DNA of 32,417 nucleotides from Priapulus caudatus (Eukaryota; Priapulida; Priapulimorpha; Priapulimorphida; Priapulidae): NCBI RefSeq assembly GCF_000485595.1, contig NW_014578559.1:7526-39942 (forward strand), written 5' to 3'. Both the position numbers and the translations under genes were made by a program. Positions 1 to 9,429 of the stretch are shown here, in pieces. Each line of letters starts with the position of its first letter. Positions within the stretch are counted from its first letter, which is position 1. The notes beneath the pieces are model-generated. The model searched no databases. It had not been told where the DNA came from and was given only the letters and a program-made list of their open reading frames with translations.

Positions 1-300
1 TAGGATGCAGATCTATTGTAACTACCCCCATGAGTGCAGGCAGAGGCCTGGTCCATGTCTATAGGATGCGGATCTACTGTAACTACCCCCATGAGTGCAG
101 GCAGAGGCCTGGTCCATGTCTATAGGATGCCAACCTGCTGTAACTACCCCCGGGAGTGTAGGCTGAGGCCTGGCCCATGTCTATAGGATGCCAACCTACT
201 GTAACTACCCCCGGGAGTGTAGGCAGAGGCCTGGCCCATGTCTATAGGATGCCAACCTACTGTAACTACCCCCGGGAGTGTAGGCTGAGGCCTGGGGGCC
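1..300. repeat. 61-bp tandem satellite, left copy
   Basis: About five head-to-tail units with a 61-bp period (TAGGATGC recurs at 1, 62, 123, 184 and 245). Each contains CTACTGTAACTACCCCC and an AGGCCT site. The same family forms the long array at 10471-11190, inside MYBBP1A intron 5, so this is the corresponding piece of the duplicated segment. The array runs off the left edge. Short open frames across it are by-products of the period. Confidence 0.95.
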
Positions 301-632
301 GTTGTCAGAAAAATCGTATTAAAGTGAATGCTAATGTTTTGGAATACGCCATTTGTAAATGTTTTGTTTTGTTTTATGATCAGTAGATAATTAATGATTT
401 TGACGTGTTTTTCAAGAAAAACATATTTTATTCATTATTATTATCACTATAATTGTAATTCGTAGTGTAAATGTGTTATTTTCATCTTAATATTAAAGTT
501 ACGAGAGGGTCTGGGCTCTCGTAATGTTAATAAGAGGATATTTTCGAAGATTTTTCATTCTCGTAACTTTGCGATGTTTCTGTCAACGGTTTACGAGTGG
601 AAGTTAATAGGGCTAATTTTGTTTCTGACAAC
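301..632. mobile_element. 332-bp MITE inside the satellite
   Basis: Perfect 11-bp terminal inverted repeats, GTTGTCAGAAA at 301-311 and TTTCTGACAAC at 622-632, enclose an AT-rich non-coding interior. The interior has nested hairpins (TTACGAGA/TCTCGTAA). The 61-bp satellite stops before it and resumes after it (about 633-730), so it inserted into the array. A copy sits at 11194-11521 in the same context, so insertion preceded the duplication. The right flank in the other copy begins GGGCC, as the left flank ends, hinting at a 5-bp target duplication. No transposase is present. Confidence 0.75.
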
Positions 633-1098
633 AGGCCTCTGGCCCATGTCTATAGGATGCGGATCTACTGTAACTACGCCCGTGAGTGCAGGCAGAGGCC
701 TGGCATGTCTCTGTATAGGATGCAGATTCACTGTCACTAACGCATGTCATCTCACTCAAAAATTAACACTAAGACAAGAACTCTTATGCTAAAACTACCC
801 ACCACATTCCTCTCGTATGTTAACTTGTACACTAAGACAAAAATGCTCAAATCATGATCTGAGATACCCGGGGTTAGGACCCGGCAATCTCCACGTCGGT
901 GATGAAGGTGTCCCCCCCTCCCTCGCCCTATCGACAAGAACTAACCTCATCTTGAGTCCTCGCATGCAAAAACTAACACTTGTACACTAAGACAAAAACG
1001 TTTACATCACAATCGAGATATCCGGGGGTGGCACCCAGTCATCTCCGCCTCACCGAGGGTGGCACCCCCTCCCCCCTCCGACGACGATGACTACCAAC
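633..1098 (-). other. Intron 5 sequence of the duplicated MYBBP1A fragment
   Basis: It starts with one to two decayed satellite units. It continues with two diverged copies of a roughly 130-bp repeat marked by ACACTAAGACAAAAA (about 825 and 990), each followed by a GATATCC/GAGATACC-like stretch. It ends at the exon 5 donor. Colinear with 11522-11981. No coding potential seen. Confidence 0.7.
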
Positions 1099-1301
1099 CT
1101 CATCTTGAAGTGGAGAAGCTCGCGGGCGGCCTTCCTCTGCTCCTCCTTCGTCGACTTCTTCTGGCTGCGGAAGGCGTCGGCGATGACCGCGTCGAGGCGG
1201 AACATGGCGTCGTCGTCGAGGTCGGGCTCTGACTCGCGGTCGCTGTGCGCGGCCGCCTCCCCGAGGGCTCCCTTCACGGCCGCTCGAAGCCCCTCGTCCA
1301 C
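1099..1301 (-). CDS. MYBBP1A: MYBBP1A exon 5, partial duplicate copy
   Basis: A 203-nt exon with acceptor TTGCAG at 1302-1307 and donor GAG|GTTGGT at 1098. It starts in phase 0 and encodes about 67 residues: VDEGLRAAV, an acidic patch with DLDDDAMFRLD, then a basic helix ending LLHFKMR. This matches the MYBBP1A segment just after the acidic domain (human has VDQGFREQL and DEAMMALD there). The frame is fully open, whereas the second copy at 11982-12180 has four net one-base losses. No downstream exon lies to the left within the window, so the copy is either truncated or continues beyond position 1. Confidence 0.85.
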
Positions 1302-1829
1302 CTGCAACCAATCACAATCGCTCGTCATCGCTCCGACGCACAAATCTTCCTGTTACGATTGCAATCTCGTCATCGCTCTGATGCAGAAATATTCGTTTTT
1401 TTCGATTCTATAGGGACGATTGCAAACCCTCTTTAATAAGATAAGCCCTCTCTCCCGGAGCGTCGAGCCTCAAAAAAAAGTATAGCGTTTTTGTGTGTGG
1501 ATGTAATCGCAATAAAAACTGATGATGTCCAATAATGAATAAATATTAATATTATTTAAAATCGTGATTTTGTAAAACACGTACGAAACATGGGCAATTA
1601 AAGCCGATTATAATAGTGTCGTTATCCACTTGTAATTTAGTTGTTAACTGAAATAATTAATTAGGTACTAAGGTCATTTACTATTGTCAGAAACGTGAAC
1701 CAAATTATCAAAATATTTGTGGGATTTTTAGCCAACTAACGACATTGAACGACTTTTACAATTTTATATCTCTAAAGGGATGTGCCAGCAACAAGTCTAA
1801 ACCGGCGCGAAACCCGCCATTCCACCAAC
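1302..1829 (-). other. Intron 4 of the duplicated MYBBP1A fragment
   Basis: 528 bp, AT-rich, bounded by GTTGGT and TTGCAG. It aligns with 12181-12706 (526 bp) in the other copy. No gene seen. Confidence 0.8.
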
Positions 1830-2708
1830 CTCTGCATCATCATCATCGTCATCGTCATCGTCGTCACTTTCCTCCTCAGACTCCTCCTCATCTTCTTCGT
1901 CTCCGCTGCCCTCCTCCGCTTCCATCTCTCCTCCCTCCTCCTCCTCGTCCTCCTCCTCCTCCGCTGCCGTCTTTGCGCTCGTGTTTAGAACGTCGACAAG
2001 GCCGCGGACAGACTCGCATGTTAGCTCTGGGATGAGAAGCCTGAATGCCTCGAGCAGCAGCGGCTTGCAGAGATGCTCGGGCCGCGAGAGCAGCCCCGTG
2101 ACGACGTCCAGCAGCACCGCCTGCCATCCCGGCTCCTCCCCCTCCTTCTCATTCTCCCCTTCCTTTGTCTTCTTCGCTCCTTTCTCCTTCACTTTCTTTT
2201 CCTTCCCCTTCCCCTTCTTCTCCTCGTATGCTTTGCTCTGGCAGACGAGGATGTCGCTGAGCGAGTCCTCGACCTCCTCCGGCCCCACGAACAGCTGCAG
2301 CGCCGCGTAACCCACGAGCGTCGACAGCGCCACGCCGACGCCCGCACGCTCCCCGGCCGCGCGCCGCGCCTCGAGGTCGGTCGCCGCGGCGACGGCCGCG
2401 CGCCACAGCTTGTCGTGCCGGCGCGCGAAGGGCCTAGTCTGCGCCGCGCTCCCCCGCAGCTCATCCGCGCGCTGGAGGAGTTCGTACATCGGGTTTCGCT
2501 TGGCGGCAATCTCCCGGCTGGTGGCCCTCCACACGCCGAGCTTGAAGAATCCGCGCGAAAGCGCCGCGTGTTCGCCCGCGTCGAGCGGTGGAGAGGGGCC
2601 GCCGCCGTCGTCGTGGACGTCGTCGAAGAACGCGTGCGCGAGGACGAACTTGATGGTCGGCGTCGGCGACGCGGCGGGGGCGTCTCGCGTCGCGCGGGCG
2701 CACCGCGC
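1830..2708 (-). CDS. MYBBP1A: MYBBP1A exon 4 (3' part), duplicate copy, truncated
   Basis: Open without interruption from the breakpoint at about 2708 to the donor GCAGAG|GTTGGT at 1829. It encodes ARM/HEAT-type helices (TIKFVLAHAFFDD, LVGYAALQLF, PGWQAVLLDVV, LVDVLN), a Lys/Glu-rich linker, and a long Glu/Asp tract ending in about ten Asp. Order and content match the C-terminal half of the MYBBP1A core and its acidic domain. At 2708/2710 the homology stops mid-exon and transposon-derived sequence starts, so the 5' part of the exon is missing. The intact frame suggests either recent duplication or an alternative, better-sequenced haplotype of the gene at 8.3-16.4 kb. Confidence 0.85.
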
Positions 2709-2709
2709 A

Positions 2710-3672
2710 TAGCCATGTAACTCGAGCGTAGTACGAACTTAATGATCGTATCGCAAGCGTGTCGACTGTCGGGTGCGTGAAAATTGTCTCCCCGTTCTCA
2801 GCACAATGTCAATGCGTTTTCATCGGTTACTACGTCTGAGCATGATTAAGTTGCACTAGGAGCGTGACTGGCGCGCAGTTGAGGCGCGGTGAGCGTTGCT
2901 TCTAGGCGCAGTGAAAGCGTCGTTTGAATGCAATGTGATCGGATTGGTCGCAATAAAGACACAGTGGGCGCAGTGCAAGCGTGATGCGGGTGTGGTATGG
3001 AGCATGGTGAAAGCTTGTTAGGCGCAATGAGATCGGGGTAAAGACGCCCATAGATCGTAGTATCGGCGATGGGGCCCAATTGGCCACGCTTGGCCAAATT
3101 TTTTGAGCGTGGGGCGATCGTGATGAACGTAGCTCTAGTGTGACGGGGGCTTTAGCTACAGTGCATACAGCAAGTTTCAGCTAGTAGACAATAGAATAAA
3201 CAATGCACGCTGCACTCTAGTAGCAGCTCGACTGTTTTGCCATTGTGCCAATGGCCAGAAATCGGTGGTGGCAGTATATTTTTTAACCGTTTCATTACAC
3301 AACAGATTATTATAAAAACTATTGTAAGTTGTTCTCAATCTAAGATCGTTTTTCTAGGTGCTTGCATATAGTGGGACGAGTTAATCAAAGTTGACTAACT
3401 AGTCACAAAACGAGTGTGTGCGATTTTCGCGGTAGTTTGCCGGTGTGATGTTTTGAACATAAAGTAACATTGTTCAAAACCACCCATCGTCAACTCAAAA
3501 TGCTAAGAATAGATTGTATCATAATCATTGTAACATAATTATTTGATATCTCCTGCTTATTATGAGCTATAATACTTATAGAAATGTAATAGTTATATCA
3601 TATTGTAAAAATGCTCCAAAATTCAACTGTTTTTAATCAAATTCGTCACTTTTAGGTCACGTGATTGGTATT
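2710..3672. repeat. Direct segmental duplicate, copy 1 of 4665-5301
   Basis: Positions 2710-3212 match 4665-5167 (offset 1955) and 3527-3672 match about 5168-5301. The stretch 3213-3526 is present only here. It contains the right half of the inverted-repeat transposon (end GTGTGACGGGGG at 3138-3149) and its right flank. The left end of this element copy is missing because the MYBBP1A fragment joins inside the element. Confidence 0.85.
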
Positions 3673-4418
3673 TATACTCAACCCAATCATACATTGGTTA
3701 GGTGTCAGAACTATTAGATAGTGCTGACACCTACCGTTCTACATGGAAACAGACCAGAAAATGGAAGTTAGTTACCTACCTGTGGAGTCACCATGCATTT
3801 CCATTATATCCACATTAAATCATAAAAACAAATTAGAATTATTCATATTATGGTTCAACTCAAGAAATAATGTAAATTGTAATATGATATATTAATGACT
3901 GGTATTTTCTACTTTGTTATTGCACCACTTATAATAAATTACATCGTTAAATAACTCACTTTGATCGATTAACATCCGAACACCGACACAGTATTGTCCT
4001 TGAATATGAATTTAATTTGAGTTGCAGCTTGCTCTCTAATTTGAAATATTTTCTACTAATCTATTATATACTAGCATAATATCATTTGTGTAACTATGAC
4101 TGTAATAAAGTGGCTGTAAATAAAAGTTGAGTTGCTGAGTTTACTTTCTAATTTGATACATTACTATCTTACTACTTTCTATGATACATTACTATCTTAC
4201 TAAGTACTTTCTATGATACATTAAGTACTATCTTACTACTTTATATGATACATTAACTGTTTATAATCTATTATACAACAAGTAACTAGTATAAAGTTCT
4301 ATAGCTGTAATAATAAGGTTTGTGATGGTATAGCCATTAATACTGGTTAAAATTTGCTGTCTTGTACAACTCTGTCTGACTAAGGTAAGTTACCATTGAA
4401 TCAATGCACTGCATTAAA
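3673..4418. other. AT-rich non-coding spacer with hairpin and minisatellite
   Basis: No convincing coding region. TAGGTGTCAG at 3699-3708 and CTGACACCTA at 3724-3733 form a 10-bp-stem hairpin. 4144-4256 holds about 3.5 copies of a 31-32 bp repeat built on CTTTCTATGATACATT. Confidence 0.6.
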
Positions 4419-5103
4419 CCCCCGTCACACCAGGCCCCGATCTCACTACGCTCGTACTGCACTCTAAGAACATGGTGGAAACGCGTAGAACGCAGTATGA
4501 ACGTCTATGGACGTACTGCAATCGCAATGATCGGATCGAGCGCAGTACAGTCACCATGAGCGTGGAGAGCGTGGCCAAATTTTGAGCATGTTCAAAACAA
4601 TTGTGGTGCGAGCGTGGCGGAAAGACAGCGCAGTGCGGGCGCATTAGAAACGTGGAAGGCGTAGTAGCCATGTAACTCGAGCGTAGTACGAACTTAATGA
4701 TCGTATCGCAAGCGTGTCGACTGTCGGGTGCGTGAAAATTGTCTCCCCGTTCTCAGCACAACGTCAATACGTTTTCATCATGCTGTTACTACGTCTGAGC
4801 ATGATTAAGTTGCACTAGGAGCGTGACTGGCGCGCAGTTGAGGCGCGGTGAGCGCTTAGGCGCAGTGAAAGCGTCGTTTGAACGCAATGCGATCAGATTG
4901 GTCGCAATAAAGACACAGTGGGCGCAGTGCAAGCGTGATGCGGGTGTGGTATGGAGCATGGTGAAAGCTTGTTGGGCGCAATGAGATCGGGGTAAAGACG
5001 CCCTTAGATCGTAGTCTCGGCGCTGGGGCCCAATTGTCCACGCTCGGCCAAATTTTTTGAGCGTGGGGCGATCGTGATGAACGTAGCTCTAGTGTGACGG
5101 GGG
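4419..5103. mobile_element. 685-bp non-autonomous inverted-repeat transposon
   Basis: Perfect 12-bp terminal inverted repeats: CCCCCGTCACAC at 4419-4430 and GTGTGACGGGGG at 5092-5103. Flanking TAAA/TTTA would fit a TA target duplication with slightly longer termini; this is not proven. The interior has no long open frame. It is packed with degenerate GCGYARTG-type motifs (GCGCAGTG, GCGTAGTA, CGCAATG) and GATCG, repeated every few tens of bases on one strand. Such internal repetition could be transposase-binding repeats. A partial second copy lies at 2710-3149. Confidence 0.8.
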
Positions 5104-5301
5104 CTTTAGCTACAGTGCATACAGCAAGTTTCAGCTAGTAGACAATAGAATAAACAATGCACGCTGGATTGTAACATAATTATTTGATATCTCCTGCTTA
5201 TTATGAGCTATAATACTTATAGAAATGTAATAGTTATCATATTGTAAAAATGCTCCAAAATTCAACTTGTGCTGTTCGTCACTTTTAGGTCACGTGACTA
5301 C
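4665..5301. repeat. Direct segmental duplicate, copy 2
   Basis: Second copy of 2710-3672, lacking about 314 bp (3213-3526). It covers the right part of the transposon and about 200 bp of its flank. Similarity ends in both copies just after a shared TTTTAGGTCACGTGA. Confidence 0.85.
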
Positions 5302-5317
5302 TATCGCTAGTGAGATG

Positions 5318-5379
5318 TTGTAGTGTAGATTAAGACCACACTACTAGTGTGTACTACTAATCACTACTATACACTACAA
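5318..5379. repeat. Imperfect hairpin rich in TAC/GTA
   Basis: TTGTAGTGTA at 5318-5327 pairs with TACACTACAA at 5370-5379. A smaller palindrome lies inside (CACACTACTAGTGTG). Non-coding, upstream of the PB1-like gene. Confidence 0.6.
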
Positions 5380-5595
5380 AATCTGCACTGTACAATCTAA
5401 ACTACTACTAGTATTTGTTGTTGATTTCACTCAGTAGCACCAAGAAGCGTTCACATACCGAAAAATCGTGTGTATTGATGTCATTTTCCAATTTCTTGTG
5501 AACGGTATTTCAGATTGTATTATTGTAATACCCGTCGTGGGCCTGCCACACAGACCACACATCTCTTACCCGACGCTGCTCTCTGCACTTTCAGG

Positions 5596-6657
5596 ATGGC
5601 TATGCAGGCCGGACAGTCGTGCCTGTCGTCGGCGTCGTCGAAGAGCAAGGAGATCGTCGTTCGCGTCTACATCTCCGAGGACGACATCCGCAAGATCCGC
5701 GTGATCCGGCCGTCGAGCCGCGAGCTGCTCTACCAGATCCTCGAGGCGCGCCTCGGCCTCACCAACATCAGCGTGCAGTACTACGACCGTGACCTCGACG
5801 GCTATGTCAACGTCGAGACGCTCGACGACATCACCGACAAGTGCACGCTGCGCGTCTTCCAGAACAGCGGCCGCGTCGTCGCGCCGCCGCCGGAGCAGAT
5901 CATCGTGCCGATCGCGCCCGTGCTGCACCCTGGCGGCGGGCAGCGCGCGGCGATGGGCGAGGCGCCGGGTCGCGCCGGGGGGTCGGGCGTGTCGCCGCCG
6001 GCGAAGGTGCAGTCGCGCGGCGGCGGAGAGCGGCGCTCGTTGGGGAAGGACGACGGCGCGGCGGGCGGTCGCGGAGGCGGCGGCGACGTGGTGATGGGCA
6101 ACGGAGAGACGCGCATGCAGCAACAGGGGCAGGGGTTCGGCGGCGGCGGTGGCTTGGGTGGCATGCGGAGGAGCAACCAGAGCGCGGACGTGTGGAGCAG
6201 TCGGCAGCGCGGCAGCAACGACCAGCCCGGCGGCCGGAACGGTCAGTCTAGCTCGGCCATGCAGAGCTTGAACGGGCAGTCCTCCTCCGGCCAGAATTTC
6301 TCCGGGCAGTCCGGTAACCAAGGCTATGGCAGACGGTCCAACAACTTGAACTTCGGCGGGCAGTCCGGTAACCAAGGTTACGGCGGGCAGTCCGGTAACC
6401 AAGGTTACGGCGGGCGGTCCGGTAACCAGGGATACGGCGGGCAGTCCGGCAGCAACCGGAACTTTGATGGGCCGTCCGGCAGCCAGATGGCCGCTCAGAA
6501 TCTGCCAGGTGTCAACCTGTTTCGACCGCAGAGCTTGCAGTGGAAGCAGAACCTTCAGGCGCAGTCGCAGCCGGGCATGCCGCGTTTCTCCGGGCAGTTT
6601 GTCGGCTTCTCGCTCAGCCGGCAGAACTTCGGTCGTTATCCGAGGGTGCCATTCTGA
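5596..6657 (+). CDS. PB1-like domain protein with Gly/Gln/Ser-rich low-complexity tail
   Basis: A 353-aa product, with start chosen at the ATG one base after a good acceptor (CACTTTCAG, AG at 5593-5594). The frame stays open for 27 codons upstream, but those would be intronic. Residues about 17-88 look like a PB1/ubiquitin-like fold: basic-hydrophobic first strand (KEIVVRVYI), EDDIRKIRV, then an acidic loop YYDRDLDGYVNVETLDD resembling the OPCA motif, ending CTLRVF. PB1 domains oligomerise head to tail. Residues about 110-240 are Gly/Ala-rich. Residues about 240-320 are Gly/Gln/Ser/Asn/Tyr-rich with a decapeptide repeat (GQSGNQGYGG), as in FUS-like prion-like domains. There is no transmembrane segment or obvious coiled coil. 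TFG pairs a PB1 domain with a Gln-rich tail, but its coiled coil is missing and orthology is not supported. The nearest resemblance of the PB1 part is to uncharacterised fish/invertebrate PB1-like proteins. Function unknown; condensate scaffold is inference. Confidence 0.85.
   Translation: MAMQAGQSCLSSASSKSKEIVVRVYISEDDIRKIRVIRPSSRELLYQILEARLGLTNISVQYYDRDLDGYVNVETLDDITDKCTLRVFQNSGRVVAPPPEQIIVPIAPVLHPGGGQRAAMGEAPGRAGGSGVSPPAKVQSRGGGERRSLGKDDGAAGGRGGGGDVVMGNGETRMQQQGQGFGGGGGLGGMRRSNQSADVWSSRQRGSNDQPGGRNGQSSSAMQSLNGQSSSGQNFSGQSGNQGYGRRSNNLNFGGQSGNQGYGGQSGNQGYGGRSGNQGYGGQSGSNRNFDGPSGSQMAAQNLPGVNLFRPQSLQWKQNLQAQSQPGMPRFSGQFVGFSLSRQNFGRYPRVPF
6355..6450 (+). repeat. 30-bp coding repeat encoding GQSGNQGYGG
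   Basis: Three to four near-identical 30-bp units inside the low-complexity part of the PB1-like gene. One degenerate unit lies upstream (about 6305-6335) and one downstream (about 6435-6470). In-frame repeat-number change would alter tail length without a frameshift. Confidence 0.85.
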
Positions 6658-7130
6658 GATCTCCGCTCGCACCTCCTTCGTCGCTCCCGATGACGCGGTG
6701 GAGGAGGATCTGCTCGTTCCTCCCCGGGCGCCCTGGTTCACGCTCTGTCCGGGCGGCGGCCGCGCGTCGCGTCTAGTTTGCCGGAGAACAGTGAATGCAC
6801 CGCCAGAACTTTGTTAGCGGTCTTCACAATGACGTACGAGAGACCGATTGCGGTGAAACACTGAAGCGTGTGGAGACATCGACTAGGAGACGTTGTTGAG
6901 CCGGCGTCACGGTTTTTTTTAATGAAGCCCACCGGTTTGATATGTCGAAAGATTTTTAGCGGTTGAATCGAAGTATGGTGGCACACGGAACATTTTTAAA
7001 GTCGACCGGGTTTATTTCGATTTCGTTAATGTTGGTTGCGTGTGGTGGTAGGAGAACTAGTGAGTGACGACGAACGCTGATAGTAATAGAGGCATGCTGT
7101 AGGTGTAGCTGTTACTGGGGAGGTTGCCGT

Positions 7131-7136
7131 AATAAA
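7131..7136 (+). terminator. Polyadenylation signal AATAAA, PB1-like gene
   Basis: First canonical AATAAA downstream of the stop at 6657, giving a 3' UTR of about 500 bp. Confidence 0.55.
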
Positions 7137-7912
7137 AAACCTAAAGTGTAAGATATGTCGGAACAGTGTTTGAATCTTTACAACACGAGCACCAGTTTAT
7201 CTCTCCATCTGGAATTCCACCCTGGTGTACCGATTCCTATTACTACGTCGTTTAGAACGCGATTTCATCAACGTTATTTTTACGACCTGATATTTTTATA
7301 TATATATATATACTCTTTCCATAGCGGAGACCATATTGATGGAAAGAAACATAAGACTGATAGGTTTGAGATTCAGTACAAATCACAATGTTCAAGACTG
7401 TGGGTGGTAGTGATGATATAGCAACATAGCGGGACCAGGTTAAAGATATCAAAATTATGTGCAGTGGTACATGTATACGAAATAGCTATAGCCTTCATAG
7501 CTAAAGGACTATTGCTTCTGATATTGTCTTGTGCTGCGTCCCAAGTATGGGTAATCACAACCCCTTGTTTAATGACCTGTTGCTGTTCTTATAGCAGTGT
7601 AATTGGTGTCTTTTATGTACGTAAACAATCTGTGAGTTTATTCAAAGAACTGAATGATTGTGCAGTGTGCGATCACAATCATGTGTATAATAAACAAAGG
7701 TGTGAGTGTCGAAAATACACGAACAACTTCAACATTGGTTTAATTAGTATTTCATGAGAAGCAACTTGATAAAGGGTCATTTTGCGTGTGGCCAGTTTTA
7801 CTAGCTTCATAGTTATTTCTAACTATCACTTTTTATATGGTTACAATGTAACATTTGACATTATTTTTCGTTCCTTTGGCACGACATGCGTGATACAACT
7901 ACATGATGTTCA
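7137..7912. other. Spacer between convergent PB1-like gene and MYBBP1A
   Basis: AT-rich, with a short TA microsatellite near 7298-7311. Open frames of up to 97 codons exist but have no recognisable domain, good start context or codon bias. I see no gene. Confidence 0.6.
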
Positions 7913-7918
7913 TTTATT
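7913..7918 (-). terminator. Candidate polyadenylation signal for MYBBP1A
   Basis: TTTATT on the plus strand is AATAAA on the minus strand, about 360 bp past the MYBBP1A stop at 8275-8277. Confidence 0.45.
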
Positions 7919-8274
7919 ATGCTCTTTTATCTCTTGGTAGTATGTAGAAGATATTTTGACATGACTATGCAATATTAAAACAAAGGAATTACCAACCAAA
8001 TATGAAGTAAAAGAAGATAAAACGTTACCAATATATAATATTAAACTTTCATGGATTTCTTGCTACAAAAAATTGTATTCACCTGATGATACACAAAAGT
8101 TTCAGTAGCACACATAATTAGGCAAGCACTACCATGAAACAGAAGCTAGACATTTCAGCATTACGTGACAAAACTAAACACAATGGTAAAATTCTCCACC
8201 TATTAAAATCGAAGACTGATAAAACGATGATCGACTTACGAGAAGTACGCGACTAAATCATAGTCTTGCACGAA

Positions 8275-9429
8275 TCAGTTCTTCTCCTTTTTCGCGGGAG
8301 AATACGGCTCTTCTGCTTGTTTTCGCTTTGATTTTTTCACCTTCTTTACTTTTGCATCGGTACGATCGGCATCCACTCTCATATCGTCTTTCTTTCCTTC
8401 CGTTTCCTTCCCCTTCTTCTGTTTCTTCTGCTTGCTCTTCTTCTGCTTCTTTTCGTTCGTCGCGCTCTCGGCTTCCTCCTCCTCCGTCGATTCCCCGCCG
8501 GCCTGCTCCTTCTCCTTCACTATCCTCTTCTCTCCGGTCTCCTTCCCTCCCGTCTTCAGGCTCTTCCTCACCTCTGCGACAGCATCCTTCCACGCGGCGG
8601 CGACGCGCGGCCCCTGCATCGCCTCGAAGCACTGGTCCCTCATCTTCCGCGGCAGCGACGGAAACAGCGCCACGACCGCCGCCGCCAGCTCGTCGCTCCA
8701 GAACGCGGCGCCCTCTGGCGGCGATGATCGCGCCATCACGCCGAGCAGCGCAACGAGCTCGCGCGCAAACGAGCTGCCGCCGCCCGCGCGCGCGCCTCGC
8801 CGTCGCCGCGGCAACCCGCCACGCGCCGACCGCCCGAGAAACTCCGCCGCGTCGCCGTCATCCGCCCGCGCGGTGCGCTGGCGTAGCAGCGCGACGAGCG
8901 CGCGCAGGACGAGCGCCCTGCGCGAAGGGCCGCGGCGCCGGCTGCAGGAGCGCGAACAAAGTCCTCCCGCAGCGCCCACGCGGACGCGCGCTGCCCCCGC
9001 GCCGCCTCCTCGAACAGCCGCCCGGCAGACGCCGCCGACGTAGCAGTCGCGCAGCAGCGTGCGGCAGCGCGCTCGGTGCGCCCTCTTCCGCCCCGCGGCG
9101 GCGCCCCTCGCTCGCGGCGCACGGAGGTCGACGAGCGAGGACACGATCTCGCGGCGACGGCACGGCCGCGCGGGGCCCGTCTTCGCCGCGGCGGCGCGCG
9201 CCGTCTCGAGCAGCGAGGCGAGGCGCGTGTCTTCGACCGAGGCGCCGCGCAGAGTCTTGACGCCGGCGGCGACGAGCGTGGCGAGACGCTCGGGCGCGAC
9301 GGCGTCCTCGCCGCCCCCGGTGGCTCCCTCTCTGAGAGGCCGACGCGGAGGAGGCGGTCGAGCGAGTCGACGAGGACGGTGGCCGGCGTCGCCTTGCTGT
9401 GAGCGAGCATGTCCAGCAGCTCCAGGCAT
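8275..9429 (-). CDS. MYBBP1A: MYBBP1A exon 6 (C-terminal, frameshifted)
   Basis: Acceptor TTTTTGTTGCAG ends at 9430; stop TGA at 8277-8275. The first bases complete FKMR|CLELLDMLA, joining exon 5 perfectly. Length after the split codon (1154 nt to stop) is not a multiple of three, so at least one net indel exists. By homology-like sense, frame changes fall near 9335, 9010 and 8950. The last 100 residues are a Lys/Glu-rich tail in one clean frame ending AKKEKN. Confidence 0.85.
   Translation of the reverse strand: MPGAAGHARSQQGDAGHRPRRLARPPPPRRPLREGATGGGEDAVAPERLATLVAAGVKTLRGASVEDTRLASLLETARAAAAKTGPARPCRRREIVSSLVDLRAPRARGAAAGRKRAHRARCRTLLRDCYVGGVCRAAVRGGGAGAARVRVGAAGGLCSRSCSRRRGPSRRALVLRALVALLRQRTARADDGDAAEFLGRSARGGLPRRRRGARAGGGSSFARELVALLGVMARSSPPEGAAFWSDELAAAVVALFPSLPRKMRDQCFEAMQGPRVAAAWKDAVAEVRKSLKTGGKETGEKRIVKEKEQAGGESTEEEEAESATNEKKQKKSKQKKQKKGKETEGKKDDMRVDADRTDAKVKKVKKSKRKQAEEPYSPAKKEKN

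Noticed and set aside
5596-6657. Assignment to TFG
   Set aside because: Shares only a PB1-like start and a Gln-rich tail; the coiled coil and TFG-specific spacing are missing.
5566-6741. 391-codon minus-strand open frame
   Set aside because: Shadow of the GC-rich PB1-like coding sequence; the plus frame has the domain, start context and repeat periodicity.
7464-7757. 97-codon frame with a hydrophobic segment and Cys pairs
   Set aside because: No recognisable family, poor start context and AT-rich composition like the surrounding spacer.
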